Source: CAZRHH01 sp964599885
GTDB taxonomy: Bacteria > Chloroflexota > Dehalococcoidia > DSTF01 > JACRBR01
Length of the DNA: 64,000 bases
NCBI GenBank assembly: GCA_964599885.1
Contig: CAZRHH010000008.1
Coordinates: forward strand, 1 to 64,000
Direction of reading: 5' to 3'
Shown here: in pieces, positions 50,465 through 58,437 of the stretch
Position numbering within the stretch: the stretch's first letter is position 1
Layout: every line of letters begins with the position of its first letter
Translations under genes and position numbers: made by a program
Notes under the pieces: generated by a model
Databases searched by the model: none
Told to the model about the DNA's origin: nothing
The model's input: the letters and a program-made list of their open reading frames with translations, nothing else

Positions 50465-51256
50465 ATGCCGGACATCGAATACTCCATCGCCGGAACGACC
50501 GCCACCATGCGGTTCAACCGGCCGGAGGCGCGGAACGCGATCACGTACGAGATGCTGCGCGATATCGAGCGGATCGTGGGCGACGTGCGCGCAGATAGCG
50601 CTGTGCGGGCGCTGATCGTGACCGGCACGGGCGCGGCGTTCTGCGCCGGCACCGATCTGAAGCAGTTATCGTCGCAGCCGCCGCCGGCCGGGCGCTCCGA
50701 ATCGCTGGGGCGGGCGTATCCGGCCGATGCGGGGGCACCGTGGACGTTTCCGTCGATCAACAAGCCGGTGATCGCTGCCGTCAACGGGCCGGCGGTCGGA
50801 CTCGGCGCGGAGTTCACGTTGCAGTGCGATCTGCGGATCTCCGCGGAGTCGGCACGGTTCGGCTGGGTGTTCGTGCATCGAGGACTTGTGCCGGACACCG
50901 CTGCCGGTTCGTGGCTGCTGTCGCGGATCGTCGGGCTGCAACAGGCGGCGTATCTGCTGTTCTCCGGCGAGATCATCGACGCGGCGCGCGCGCTCGAGAT
51001 CGGCTATGTGCTGGAGGTGGTGCCGGACGACCGGCTGATGGATCGCGCGCACGAGATCGCGGACGCCGTGTCGCGCGGCGGTCCCGGCGCGACGGCGGAA
51101 GTGAAGCGGCTGCTCTACAAGGGCCTGACGCGCGAGCCGATGGAGCATCTCGTCGACAGCACGGAGACGATCACGCGCCTGTTTGCCAGCGACGACTTCA
51201 AGGAGGGCGTGCGCGCGTTTCTCGAGAAGCGGCCGCCGGAGTGGACAGGCAACTAA
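50465..51256 (+). CDS. Enoyl-CoA hydratase/isomerase family protein
   Basis: 263 residues of the crotonase fold. TGTGAAFCAGTDLKQL and NKPVIAAVNGPAVGLGAEFTLQCDLRISAESARFGWVFVHRGLVPDTAAGSWLLSRIVG show the oxyanion hole and CoA-binding parts. In the second segment the usual second catalytic acid position seems to be Asp (VPDTAAG), so the reaction may be isomerase- or hydrolase-like. GGGAGG stands eight bases before the ATG at 50465; the frame is open further up to 50339 with non-family sequence. It is not in an operon with other CoA enzymes. Confidence 0.88.
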   Translation: MPDIEYSIAGTTATMRFNRPEARNAITYEMLRDIERIVGDVRADSAVRALIVTGTGAAFCAGTDLKQLSSQPPPAGRSESLGRAYPADAGAPWTFPSINKPVIAAVNGPAVGLGAEFTLQCDLRISAESARFGWVFVHRGLVPDTAAGSWLLSRIVGLQQAAYLLFSGEIIDAARALEIGYVLEVVPDDRLMDRAHEIADAVSRGGPGATAEVKRLLYKGLTREPMEHLVDSTETITRLFASDDFKEGVRAFLEKRPPEWTGN

Positions 51257-51288
51257 CCCGGCGACCCACGCGGTGGGAAAGCGATCGG

Positions 51289-51873
51289 CTACGCGCGCTC
51301 CAGCCGCCCCAGCACAACGCGCCCGCGCGGCGATAGCCGGTAGCCGACTTCGAGGCTCTCCGTCAGCCCGAGCTCCTTCAGCTTGCGCACGTCGATCTTG
51401 AACCTGGGCGTGTCGCGGCCGATGCTCGCCGCGAGATCGGCAGCGCGCACGGCGGGGCGGTCGCGGATGAGCAGCAATGTGGTTAGCGTCCACGCGCCGA
51501 CCGGGCTGCTCGCATCCATGCGGACGAGGCGGCGCTGTACGGCGTCGATGTCGTCGGCGGTGAGTGCACGCTGCTCGCGGAGCGCCGTGCGTGGGTCCGC
51601 GCCGGCGACGTGAAAGTCGATCCGGTACAGGGCGCCTTCGCTGATTCGCGCGAGTTCCGCGAGCAATTCTTCGCGCGAGTCGTAGCCCGCAGTAAGAGAA
51701 TCGGCGTCGGTGATCTGCGTCTCGTCGACGATGAGCACGTCGTCGATGGCGAGCACGTCGCCGCGGAAGCGCTGGCGGCCGCCGGGCTTCGCGGCGCGCT
51801 TGCGCCATCGCCGGAACGCGACCGTGATGCTGCCGTCGGCGATGCCCTCCCAGAACCGGTTGGTGAACAGCAC
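51289..51873 (-). CDS. ASCH-like plus winged-helix-like protein
   Basis: 194 residues. The first 90 (FTNRFWEGIADGSITVAFRRWRKRAAKPGG...GDVLAIDDVLIVDETQIT) resemble the ASCH/PUA-like RNA-binding fold. The last 75 (ADLAASIGRDTPRFKIDVRKLKELGLTESLEVGYRLSPRGRVVL) read like a winged helix. The GTG start has GGAGG six bases upstream. It may be a nucleic-acid-binding regulator; both fold calls are by eye and tentative. It is convergent with the enoyl-CoA hydratase and lies just downstream of tRNA-Gly. Confidence 0.6.
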   Translation of the reverse strand: MLFTNRFWEGIADGSITVAFRRWRKRAAKPGGRQRFRGDVLAIDDVLIVDETQITDADSLTAGYDSREELLAELARISEGALYRIDFHVAGADPRTALREQRALTADDIDAVQRRLVRMDASSPVGAWTLTTLLLIRDRPAVRAADLAASIGRDTPRFKIDVRKLKELGLTESLEVGYRLSPRGRVVLGRLERA

Positions 51874-51969
51874 CGGCGCCTCCGTCCCGGCGGCACAGCA
51901 CGCTGTGCCGCTACCGCTGCGTGCCGGTGCATTGCTTCAGGCGGTGCTTCGTGCATTTGAAGGAGAGGT

Positions 51970-52045
51970 TGGAGCGGGGGATGGGGCTCGAACCCACAAC
52001 ATCCAGCTTGGAAGGCTAGCGCTCTGCCAATTGAGCTACCCCCGC
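51970..52045 (-). tRNA. tRNA-Gly (UCC)
   Basis: 76 nucleotides with encoded CCA. The acceptor stem GCGGGGG/CCCCCGC is perfect. The D-arm is AGCTCAATTGGCAGAGC, and the anticodon stem CTAGC/GCTGG encloses CTTCCAA, giving anticodon UCC. The T-arm has GTGGG/CCCAT with one wobble. No duplicated 3' end is found nearby. Confidence 0.96.
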
Positions 52046-52057
52046 TCGACTATTAGC

Positions 52058-52063
52058 AGTATA
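52058..52063 (-). promoter_or_regulatory. -10 element of tRNA-Gly
   Basis: TATACT on the minus strand, 12 bases before the tRNA 5' end. No clear -35 is seen. Confidence 0.5.
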
Positions 52064-52124
52064 GCGAAGCGTTTTCCAACCGCGGTTCTCGTCGCGTGGA
52101 TCGCGGTGTGAGGGACGCATCGGC

Positions 52125-52799
52125 TTACTCGTCGGCCGTTGGTTCGGGCTGCGGTTGCAGTGCGTCGCGGATGGCGTCTTCGAGGCGGAGCCAGGTGCCG
52201 GCCGCCCAGCCGCTGAAGCCTTCGCCGGCGATCCGCCACCACGTGATCGTCTCAGCATCGACCGGGCCCTCCTGCACGATCGCGCGCGTGCCGTCCGGCA
52301 CGCAGATCGAGCGCGCGCCCTGTTGCGTCGGTTGGTCGCGAATGCTGAGGCAGTCGCCCTCGCCGAGGCCGATGACGACGACGGCGTCGCCCGTTTGCAG
52401 CGGCCACGGGATGCCCGGAATGTTGCCGGCGCTCGGATCGCGATTCGTCACCGAGAGTACCGTCCAGCCCTCAGGGCCCTCTTCGACGAGCGCGAGCGCG
52501 GTCGAATCAGAGAACGTCGGGCCGAGCGCGTACGCACGCCGTGTGCCGCGCTCGCCGACCTGCTCGGCGCACAGCTTGCCGGTATCGACGCCGCGCTCGG
52601 CATCGGCGCAGTCGGCGATGAAGGCGACGTTGCGGTTTTCGGTGACCCACACGGCGAGCGCGTCTTCGGGTCCCGGCAGTTCGGGTGTCGGCGTGGCATC
52701 GGGGGTATCATCGCCGCCGCCGCACGCCGCGACGAGCAGCACGCCAACGCACACAAGGGCAATCCCGAATGCGCCGGCGCGATGGCGTGTTCCGTGCAT
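52125..52799 (-). CDS. Lipoprotein with an SH3b-like C-terminal domain
   Basis: 224 residues. The signal ends in the lipobox LVAAC, followed by a Gly/Asp/Thr-Pro linker. The last 90 residues (GLGEGDCLSIRDQPTQQGARSICVPDGTRAIVQEGP...WWRIAGEGFSGWAAGTWL) have the pattern of bacterial SH3 domains, usually binding peptidoglycan or other surface ligands. The middle part is unrecognised. Its ATG lies 24 bases after the inositol-monophosphatase stop on the same strand, so the two may share a transcript. Confidence 0.75.
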   Translation of the reverse strand: MHGTRHRAGAFGIALVCVGVLLVAACGGGDDTPDATPTPELPGPEDALAVWVTENRNVAFIADCADAERGVDTGKLCAEQVGERGTRRAYALGPTFSDSTALALVEEGPEGWTVLSVTNRDPSAGNIPGIPWPLQTGDAVVVIGLGEGDCLSIRDQPTQQGARSICVPDGTRAIVQEGPVDAETITWWRIAGEGFSGWAAGTWLRLEDAIRDALQPQPEPTADE

Positions 52800-52822
52800 C
52801 GATCCTCCTGCGCGGCGCTGAG

Positions 52823-53635
52823 CTATCGAGCCGCGCCCGCGTAGCGCGTCATGAAGTCGTCATGGACGCGACGGCCGCCGGCAGCGAACGCGCGGCTCGT
52901 GACGCGTATCGGACCGCCGTTCCGGTCTGATACAGCGCCGCCCGCTTCACGCACGAGCAGGATACCAGCGGCGATGTCCCACGGCGCAACGTTGAGGTGC
53001 GTGAACAAGTCAAGCCGCCCGGCGGCGGCGTACGCGAACGCCAGCGCGGCGCTGCCCATGATGCGGATCGTCTGCACGTCTGGAAAGATGTCGTTCATGA
53101 GCGCGATCTGCGCCGTACCGAGCGCGTCGTCGTAGCCAAGATCGATGCCAAGCACGGACGACGCGACGTCGGGCGCATCCGACGCGGTGATGCGCGTTTC
53201 GTTCATGTACGCGCCCTCGCCGGCGACGGCCCAGAAGCGCTCATCGTGTACGGCGTCGTACGTCACCCCGACGAGCGGCTCGCCGTCGAAGCACAGCGCG
53301 ACGTTCACGCACCATACGGGGATGCCCATCGCGTAATTCTTCGTGCCGTCGATCGGATCGATCACCCACGTCCAGCCTGTGGACGCATCCGTGTTCGCCG
53401 ATGTCTCTTCGGACAAAATCTTGTGTGCAGGGTACTCACCGGCGAGGATCGACTTCAGCAGCAGTTCTACCGCAACGTCCGTCTCGGTGACGACGTTGCC
53501 GCGGCCCTTCACGTCGATGTCGTGCGCGGTGCGGAAGCGCGAGAGAGCGAGCGCGCCGCCCTCGCGCGCGCACCGCCAGGCAACATCGATCGCGGCGGCG
53601 CCGGACGCGGCGAGCGGCAGCGGCGTTTCAATCAC
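52823..53635 (-). CDS. Inositol-monophosphatase-family phosphatase
   Basis: A 270-residue Mg-dependent, lithium-sensitive-type phosphatase. The metal-binding Glu is in ILSEETS, and the signature is WVIDPIDGTKNYAMGIP. The second site is APWDIAAGILLVREAGGAVSD. Substrates in this family include inositol phosphate, histidinol phosphate, fructose bisphosphate and PAP; nothing here decides among them. The start is a GTG at 53635. It is the first gene of a short two-gene run with the SH3b lipoprotein. Confidence 0.92.
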   Translation of the reverse strand: MIETPLPLAASGAAAIDVAWRCAREGGALALSRFRTAHDIDVKGRGNVVTETDVAVELLLKSILAGEYPAHKILSEETSANTDASTGWTWVIDPIDGTKNYAMGIPVWCVNVALCFDGEPLVGVTYDAVHDERFWAVAGEGAYMNETRITASDAPDVASSVLGIDLGYDDALGTAQIALMNDIFPDVQTIRIMGSAALAFAYAAAGRLDLFTHLNVAPWDIAAGILLVREAGGAVSDRNGGPIRVTSRAFAAGGRRVHDDFMTRYAGAAR

Positions 53636-53653
53636 GCCGACAGCCTACCGGAC

Positions 53654-53688
53654 GAGCGGGAAGCGCCAAGCGGGATGCGGGAAGCGAC
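53654..53688. repeat. Heptad array, AAGCGGG type
   Basis: Five units of period seven (GAGCGGG, AAGCGCC, AAGCGGG, ATGCGGG, AAGCGAC) in the 84-base gap between two minus-strand genes. Confidence 0.65.
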
Positions 53689-53719
53689 GCCCGGGAGACG
53701 TGCCGCGGAACGCAATGGT

Positions 53720-54409
53720 TCAGTTGACACCGGCCACTGGCCCGCCGGTCACGGACGGCAACCACGACACGAGCAGTTCTTCAAGTTCCGTCGCACACTG
53801 AGCGAGCGAGTGATCGGCATCGGCGTACAGCACAATGCGCTTCGGCTCGACAGCGCGCGCGTGGATGTCTTCGCTCGCGGCGTAGTCGAGCACGCCATCG
53901 CGCATGCCGTGGACGAGCAGTAGCGGCTTCGCGAGCTGTTCGACGGAGCGCGTGCCATAGAGCTGCGAGGACAGCGCGGCCACGCCGGACACGCTCGCCC
54001 CCAGTTCGCCCGCCTTGATGACGACGGCACCCCCGAACGAGTGTCCGACGAGGGCAACATCGCCCGCGCCGACGCCACGGAGAAACGACACGCCCGCCAG
54101 CACGTCGAGCACGCATTCCTGGAACTCGCCCGGGTGCCGGTAGTGGATGCGGAGTCCGGTCAGCAGCGGCTTGAGCCGGTCGGCCAGTCTTCCGTACAAA
54201 TCGTTCGCCGGCCCCTCAAACCCGCCCATCGCGCCGCCGACATAGATAACAGCGCCGGGTGCGCTGGCGCACGGGTGGAGGATGCCGCGGATCTCGCCGC
54301 GCGACGTCTCGAGCATCAACCGCAGATTGCCGTCGGGCTCCGGGTGAGCCGCCACCTGCCGGATTGCAAGCTCCAGATCGCCACCGGCCGGATCCTCGGC
54401 GTCATTCAC
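53720..54409 (-). CDS. Alpha/beta hydrolase
   Basis: A 229-residue small serine hydrolase. The nucleophile elbow is VGHSFGGAV, the Asp is probably in LVHGMRDGVLDY, and the His is in YADADHSLAQ. The cap is minimal, and the early strand VIYVGGAMGGFEGPA resembles dienelactone-hydrolase-like or small carboxylesterase proteins. No secretion signal is present, so it acts in the cytoplasm. It diverges from the MFS gene at 54570. Confidence 0.82.
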   Translation of the reverse strand: MNDAEDPAGGDLELAIRQVAAHPEPDGNLRLMLETSRGEIRGILHPCASAPGAVIYVGGAMGGFEGPANDLYGRLADRLKPLLTGLRIHYRHPGEFQECVLDVLAGVSFLRGVGAGDVALVGHSFGGAVVIKAGELGASVSGVAALSSQLYGTRSVEQLAKPLLLVHGMRDGVLDYAASEDIHARAVEPKRIVLYADADHSLAQCATELEELLVSWLPSVTGGPVAGVN

Positions 54410-54569
54410 GGGAGATCAACCTTAACGTCTGCTAACGGGGCGTTAACCATCGCAAAAGTCACGCCGACTATATGGATAGCAAGGGTTCTGATCCTGCTGA
54501 AACGGGTACCATGACGCACACACCTTCCCAGCCACTATCGTCTCCGGCGTCTCGCCATGGAGCTGCATC

Positions 54570-55628
54570 TTGATCCGACGACTACCTCTGCTGCCTGCAG
54601 GGTATCGCCAACTGTTGTCGTGCCGCCCGTACCGCCTGTACTTCGCATCGAGTACGCTCGGCGCTTTCGCCTCGGCTGTGCAGTTTCTCGCGCAGGGCTG
54701 GCTGATCGTCGCGCTGGCGCCGGGAGCGACGGCGTTGATCGCGTATCTCGTCGTGCGGCTCGGCGTGAAGGCGCTGCTTGCCGTCCCGGCGGGACTGATC
54801 GCCGACCGCGTGCCACGCTCGCAGATCTACGCGTGGATGCGCGTCCTGGCGGGAGTCAGCTCACTGGTCGCCGTAGGGGCACTCTTCTCACCGTATCCGG
54901 TCGTCGTGGCGCTCGTCGCGACGGCGATCGCCGCTGCGGCGCACGCGTTCGACCTGCCGGCGCACCGCGCGCTACAGGGCGAGGTGCAGCCGCCGGAGCA
55001 GCTCGAGCGTGGGCTCTCGTTCGGGAGCGGCGGCTTCCATATCGCATCGCTGCTGGCGCCGATCATCGCGTTCCCGCTGGCGAGCTGGGCGGGCGCGGGC
55101 GCGCCACTCATGCTGTCGGCGCTGGTATTCTTCGCCGCCGCGGCGCCGGCCTTCGCGATCACGCCCACCAAGCTCATTCGGTTGCCAGCACGAGCGCACC
55201 AGGACGTGTCCTCCGCGCTGCGCTACCTCGCCGGAACGCCCGCCGTGATCGCCCTGCTCCTCGCGACGACGTTGCCGTCGCTCGTCGACAAGGCGGTCGT
55301 CATCGCGCTGCCGTCGGCATCGTCGGCGGGCGATCACTCTGCATTCGGCCTCGTGCTTGCAGCGCCGGAACTCGGCGCGATCACGATCGGCTTCGTCATG
55401 GCAGCGCTCAACTGGCGGTTCGCGCCGTGGATCCCGATCGTCAGCGCCGGTGGCTACGCTGCTGGCGTCACGGCCGCGTCGTTCGCGGGCCTCGCGGTGG
55501 GTATCGAGATGATCGCGATCGCTCTGTTCCTCGCGGGCTGTGCCAAGACGACGCTGATCACGAGTTCGTTCGCCGGTATCCAGCGGCTCGTGCCGGCCGA
55601 AATGCGCGGCCGGATCATGACCATCTGA
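54570..55628 (+). CDS. MFS transporter, apparently truncated at the C-terminus
   Basis: 352 residues with about ten membrane helices of an MFS permease. The opening is PYRLYFASSTLGAFASAVQFLAQGWLIVAL, the conserved loop is GLIADRVPRSQIYAWMRV, and HAFDLPAHRALQGEVQPPEQLERGLS matches the DHA3 branch. The family's RGRVMSLY motif near the end of helix 10 is reached as MRGRIMTI, and the gene stops there, so the last two helices (about 50-60 residues) are missing. The start is a TTG with ATGGAG seven bases upstream. The stop comes 12 bases before the convergent oxidoreductase gene. It may be non-functional. Confidence 0.7.
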   Translation: MIRRLPLLPAGYRQLLSCRPYRLYFASSTLGAFASAVQFLAQGWLIVALAPGATALIAYLVVRLGVKALLAVPAGLIADRVPRSQIYAWMRVLAGVSSLVAVGALFSPYPVVVALVATAIAAAAHAFDLPAHRALQGEVQPPEQLERGLSFGSGGFHIASLLAPIIAFPLASWAGAGAPLMLSALVFFAAAAPAFAITPTKLIRLPARAHQDVSSALRYLAGTPAVIALLLATTLPSLVDKAVVIALPSASSAGDHSAFGLVLAAPELGAITIGFVMAALNWRFAPWIPIVSAGGYAAGVTAASFAGLAVGIEMIAIALFLAGCAKTTLITSSFAGIQRLVPAEMRGRIMTI

Positions 55629-55640
55629 GTTGTGCCCTCG

Positions 55641-57074
55641 TCAACGGAAGCGTGAGTAGACGCGCCGCACCGTCTGCAGAAACGGTTTCTTGAGCTGACT
55701 GTACGTGGCTTCCGCAGCGACCTGCGAGAAGCTCGTCGACAGCGTTGGGTACACCTGCACCATGTTGCCGAAGTCGGGTGTCAAGCGCGCTCCGCTCTCC
55801 ATCGCCATCGTGAACTGTCCGAGCAGATCGCCCGCGTGCGGCGCGAGGATGTGCGCGCCCAGGATCTTGAACTTTGCATCGGTGACGACGACGATCTCGC
55901 CGTCGGTCGCCTGCTCGGCGCGGGCTCGATCGTTGTGCGACAGCAGCCAGCGGTAGACCCGCACGTTCGACTTCCCAAGCGCGGTTCCCGCTTCGTCCGA
56001 CGTCATGCCGACGTGCGCTAGTTCGGGCTCGGTGAACGTCGCCCACGGAATGACGCTCGGCGCGTCCTTCGTGCCCGGGAAGAACATGTTGCGCAGCGCG
56101 ACGACCGCTTCGGCGGCGGCGCTGTGCGTGAACAGGAAGCGCCCCGCAACGTCGCCGCACGCGTACACCGATTCGACGCTCGTCCTCATCTTCGAATCTA
56201 CGACGACGCCGCGTGGGCTCGTACGAACGCCCGCCTCCTCGAGCCCGAGGCCTTCGATGTTGGGCGTGCGCCCCGCCGCCACGAAGATCTCCTCCGCCGT
56301 CCAGGACGCCTGCTGCCCACGGACAGTGCCGGTGAGCGTCTTGCCGCCGGCACCGGCGCTGGCCGATTCGAGTTCGACATCAAGCTCGATGCGGATCCCC
56401 TCGGCGCGCAACAACTCGAGCAGTTTCGCAGCAAGCTCACGCTCGTCGCGTTCGAGGATGCCCGCGGCGCGCTGCAGAACCGTCACCTGCACGCCGAGCC
56501 GGTGGTGCGCCTGCGCCATTTCGACGGCGATCGGCCCGCCCCCGACGATCAGCAGCGAACTCGGAGCCCGTTCCTGCTCGAACAGCGTCTCGCTCGTCAG
56601 ATAGCCGGCGTCCTCGAGACCAGCAATCGGCGGCACGGCCGCGCGCGAACCCGTCGCGAGCAGGATGAACTCGGATGTGACGCGCCGATCGCCTACCGCG
56701 ATCGTGTGACCGTCGATCAGCTGCGCGTCGCCGTAGATCATTTCGACGCCGGCATCGACGTACTTCTTCGGGTTGTCGTCGGTCTCGGCGATCTCGTGCT
56801 GGATGCGGCGGAGCCGATCGAAGACCGGCGCGGTGTCGATTTCGGGCGCCGCGGACGGGAGCCCAAATTCGGCCGCGGTGCGCATGGTGTGCGCGGCCTT
56901 CGCGCTGGCGATGAGCGCCTTGCTGGGCACGCAGCCGGTCCAGAGACAATCGCCGCCGACCCGAGCACGCTCGATCATCGCGCACTTCACGCCCATCTTC
57001 GGTGCGGTTTCTCCGGCCGTCATGCCCGCGCTGCCGACGCCGATCACCACGAGGTCAAACTGGTACGCGCTCAC
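55641..57074 (-). CDS. Flavin disulfide reductase (MerA/lipoamide-dehydrogenase-like)
   Basis: 477 residues of the class I pyridine nucleotide-disulfide oxidoreductases. FAD motif VVIGVGSAGMTAG is near residue 10, the redox disulfide is GDCLWTGCVPSKAL, the NAD(P)H domain has LLIVGGGPIAVEMAQAHHRLG, and SVYACGDVAG is the second FAD motif. The C-terminal site that should read HPT...SE is YPTLSTSF, so the catalytic His-Glu pair is absent. There is no vicinal Cys pair for Hg(II) at the C-terminus. True lipoamide or mercuric reductase activity is therefore doubtful. The GTG start overlaps the DegV stop, and it ends a four-gene operon. Confidence 0.85.
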   Translation of the reverse strand: MSAYQFDLVVIGVGSAGMTAGETAPKMGVKCAMIERARVGGDCLWTGCVPSKALIASAKAAHTMRTAAEFGLPSAAPEIDTAPVFDRLRRIQHEIAETDDNPKKYVDAGVEMIYGDAQLIDGHTIAVGDRRVTSEFILLATGSRAAVPPIAGLEDAGYLTSETLFEQERAPSSLLIVGGGPIAVEMAQAHHRLGVQVTVLQRAAGILERDERELAAKLLELLRAEGIRIELDVELESASAGAGGKTLTGTVRGQQASWTAEEIFVAAGRTPNIEGLGLEEAGVRTSPRGVVVDSKMRTSVESVYACGDVAGRFLFTHSAAAEAVVALRNMFFPGTKDAPSVIPWATFTEPELAHVGMTSDEAGTALGKSNVRVYRWLLSHNDRARAEQATDGEIVVVTDAKFKILGAHILAPHAGDLLGQFTMAMESGARLTPDFGNMVQVYPTLSTSFSQVAAEATYSQLKKPFLQTVRRVYSRFR

Positions 57075-57928
57075 GCCAGCGGCCTCGCGATGAACACCGC
57101 GCCGGCGTTGCCGGGACCGAGATGCGCGCCCATGCTCGGCCCGACGACGTACTCGATCACATCGTCGACATGCACGAAGGTGCGGACGCGGTCGCGGAGC
57201 GCCTCGGCGATCTCGGGTGCGGCGCCGTTGCCGATGCCAATGCGGAGCGATTGAGCGTGCTGCTCCGCGACCCTGGCGGCGGCCTCCACATGCGCGGCCA
57301 TCATCTGTACCGCCTCGTGCAGCGTCGTTGCCGACCCGGCAACCTTGATGCCATCCGGCTGCAAGACGAGTACGGGCACACCGGCCGGCGGCTCCTCGCC
57401 CTCATCGCGCAGCCGTCCCCCGCGCCGCACAAGATCGAGCGCCTTGACGACGAACGTGTTGCCTACGGCGCTGCCTGCTCGCCGCGCCAGCTCTGCCACC
57501 TCCCCCGCTCCCGCGCCGGCGTCGAGCGCATCGAGCGCCTCCAGCACGCACAATCCTTCCGCGAACGACGCCTGGCCGGTGTCCACGAGCGTCACTGGCA
57601 CGGGCGACGACTTCGCTGCGAGTTCGGCGGAACCGAGCGTGCCGGAAATGCCGGCGCCGATATGGATCGAAAGGATCGCCGTCGCACCGGCGCTGGCCGC
57701 TTCGCGATAGCACTCGAGCAGGCGCCCGGGCGATGGCTGCGACGTCGCTATCTGCTGCACCGATGGCAGGCGCGCGTACAGTTCGTCGGCCGTGATGTCG
57801 ACGCCGTCCGCGTACTCCGCGCCGTCCAGCACGATGCTGAGCGGCGCGACGAGTACATTGCGCCCGGCGATCAGCGCTGGCGGCAGCATGGCAGCTGAAT
57901 CGGTCACGATAGCGATGCGCTCGGTCAT
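57071..57928 (-). CDS. DegV-family fatty-acid-binding protein
   Basis: 285 residues of the DegV/FakB family, which bind one fatty acid in a pocket between two domains. IAIVTDSAAMLPP opens the protein. The Thr-Ser fatty-acid carboxylate site is in QQIATSQPSPGRLLECY, and ILSIHIGAGISGTLGSAELAA and VDTGQASFAEGL are further family blocks. In the characterised FakAB system the protein presents fatty acid to the FakA kinase. It overlaps the thioesterase stop (ATGA) upstream and the reductase start downstream, in one operon with plsY. FakA is not in the window. Confidence 0.88.
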   Translation of the reverse strand: MTERIAIVTDSAAMLPPALIAGRNVLVAPLSIVLDGAEYADGVDITADELYARLPSVQQIATSQPSPGRLLECYREAASAGATAILSIHIGAGISGTLGSAELAAKSSPVPVTLVDTGQASFAEGLCVLEALDALDAGAGAGEVAELARRAGSAVGNTFVVKALDLVRRGGRLRDEGEEPPAGVPVLVLQPDGIKVAGSATTLHEAVQMMAAHVEAAARVAEQHAQSLRIGIGNGAAPEIAEALRDRVRTFVHVDDVIEYVVGPSMGAHLGPGNAGAVFIARPLA

Positions 57929-58437
57929 TGCACCGGCTCCGTGTATGCCGGCGCCGTCGCTGCACCGGCGCCGATGGCCGCCGTCGCCTCTTCCATTGTC
58001 ATCACGATATACGTGGCCTTTGCGGCGACGCAGAGTTTGCCGTCGGGATTGCGCAGCTCGGCTCGCGCAACGAGCGCGCGATCCTCGAACGACTCCACCC
58101 ATGCTTCGATGGGATGCGACTCGCCGATCATCACCGGCCGGATGAAGTCGACCTCCGCCTTTCGCGTGATGCCAAAGCGCTCCTTGAGCGAGATGATCGA
58201 CCACGCCATCGCGTCGTCGAGGACGGCCATGCTTGCGCCGCCGTGTGTGTAGTTGGGCGCGCCGGAGTGGCCAGGCACAGGCGTGAACTCGCCCACGATG
58301 CGCATCTTTTCGTCGTCGAGGAAGAAGCGCAGTCCCAGCCCGGCGGCGTTATCCGGATCGCAGACGAAGCAGAGCGACGCGAAGCCGAACGTATTTGTGA
58401 GCGGCTTACGAGGCAACGGCGCACCCCATCGTGTCAT
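57925..58437 (-). CDS. PaaI/hotdog-fold thioesterase
   Basis: 170 residues of the hotdog fold. CFVCDPDNAAGLGLRF at 23-38 is the C-x2-C-x-P-x-N-x2-GL signature of this branch. The active loop is YTHGGASMAVLDDAMAWS near 63-80, with Asp as the likely general base. RKAEVDFIRPVMIGE and ARAELRNPDGKLCVAAKATYIVM form the core strands. It would release free fatty acid from acyl-CoA. Its ATG lies within the last 32 bases of plsY, and its TGA overlaps the DegV ATG. Confidence 0.85.
   Translation of the reverse strand: MTRWGAPLPRKPLTNTFGFASLCFVCDPDNAAGLGLRFFLDDEKMRIVGEFTPVPGHSGAPNYTHGGASMAVLDDAMAWSIISLKERFGITRKAEVDFIRPVMIGESHPIEAWVESFEDRALVARAELRNPDGKLCVAAKATYIVMTMEEATAAIGAGAATAPAYTEPVQ

Noticed and set aside
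51970..52045. Integration site at tRNA-Gly
   Set aside because: No second copy of its 3' end was seen in the window and the flanking genes look like normal chromosome.
55641..57074. Mercuric reductase or the glycine-cleavage L protein
   Set aside because: No N-terminal HMA domain and no C-terminal Cys pair for mercury, and the His-Glu dyad needed for lipoamide dehydrogenase is replaced.
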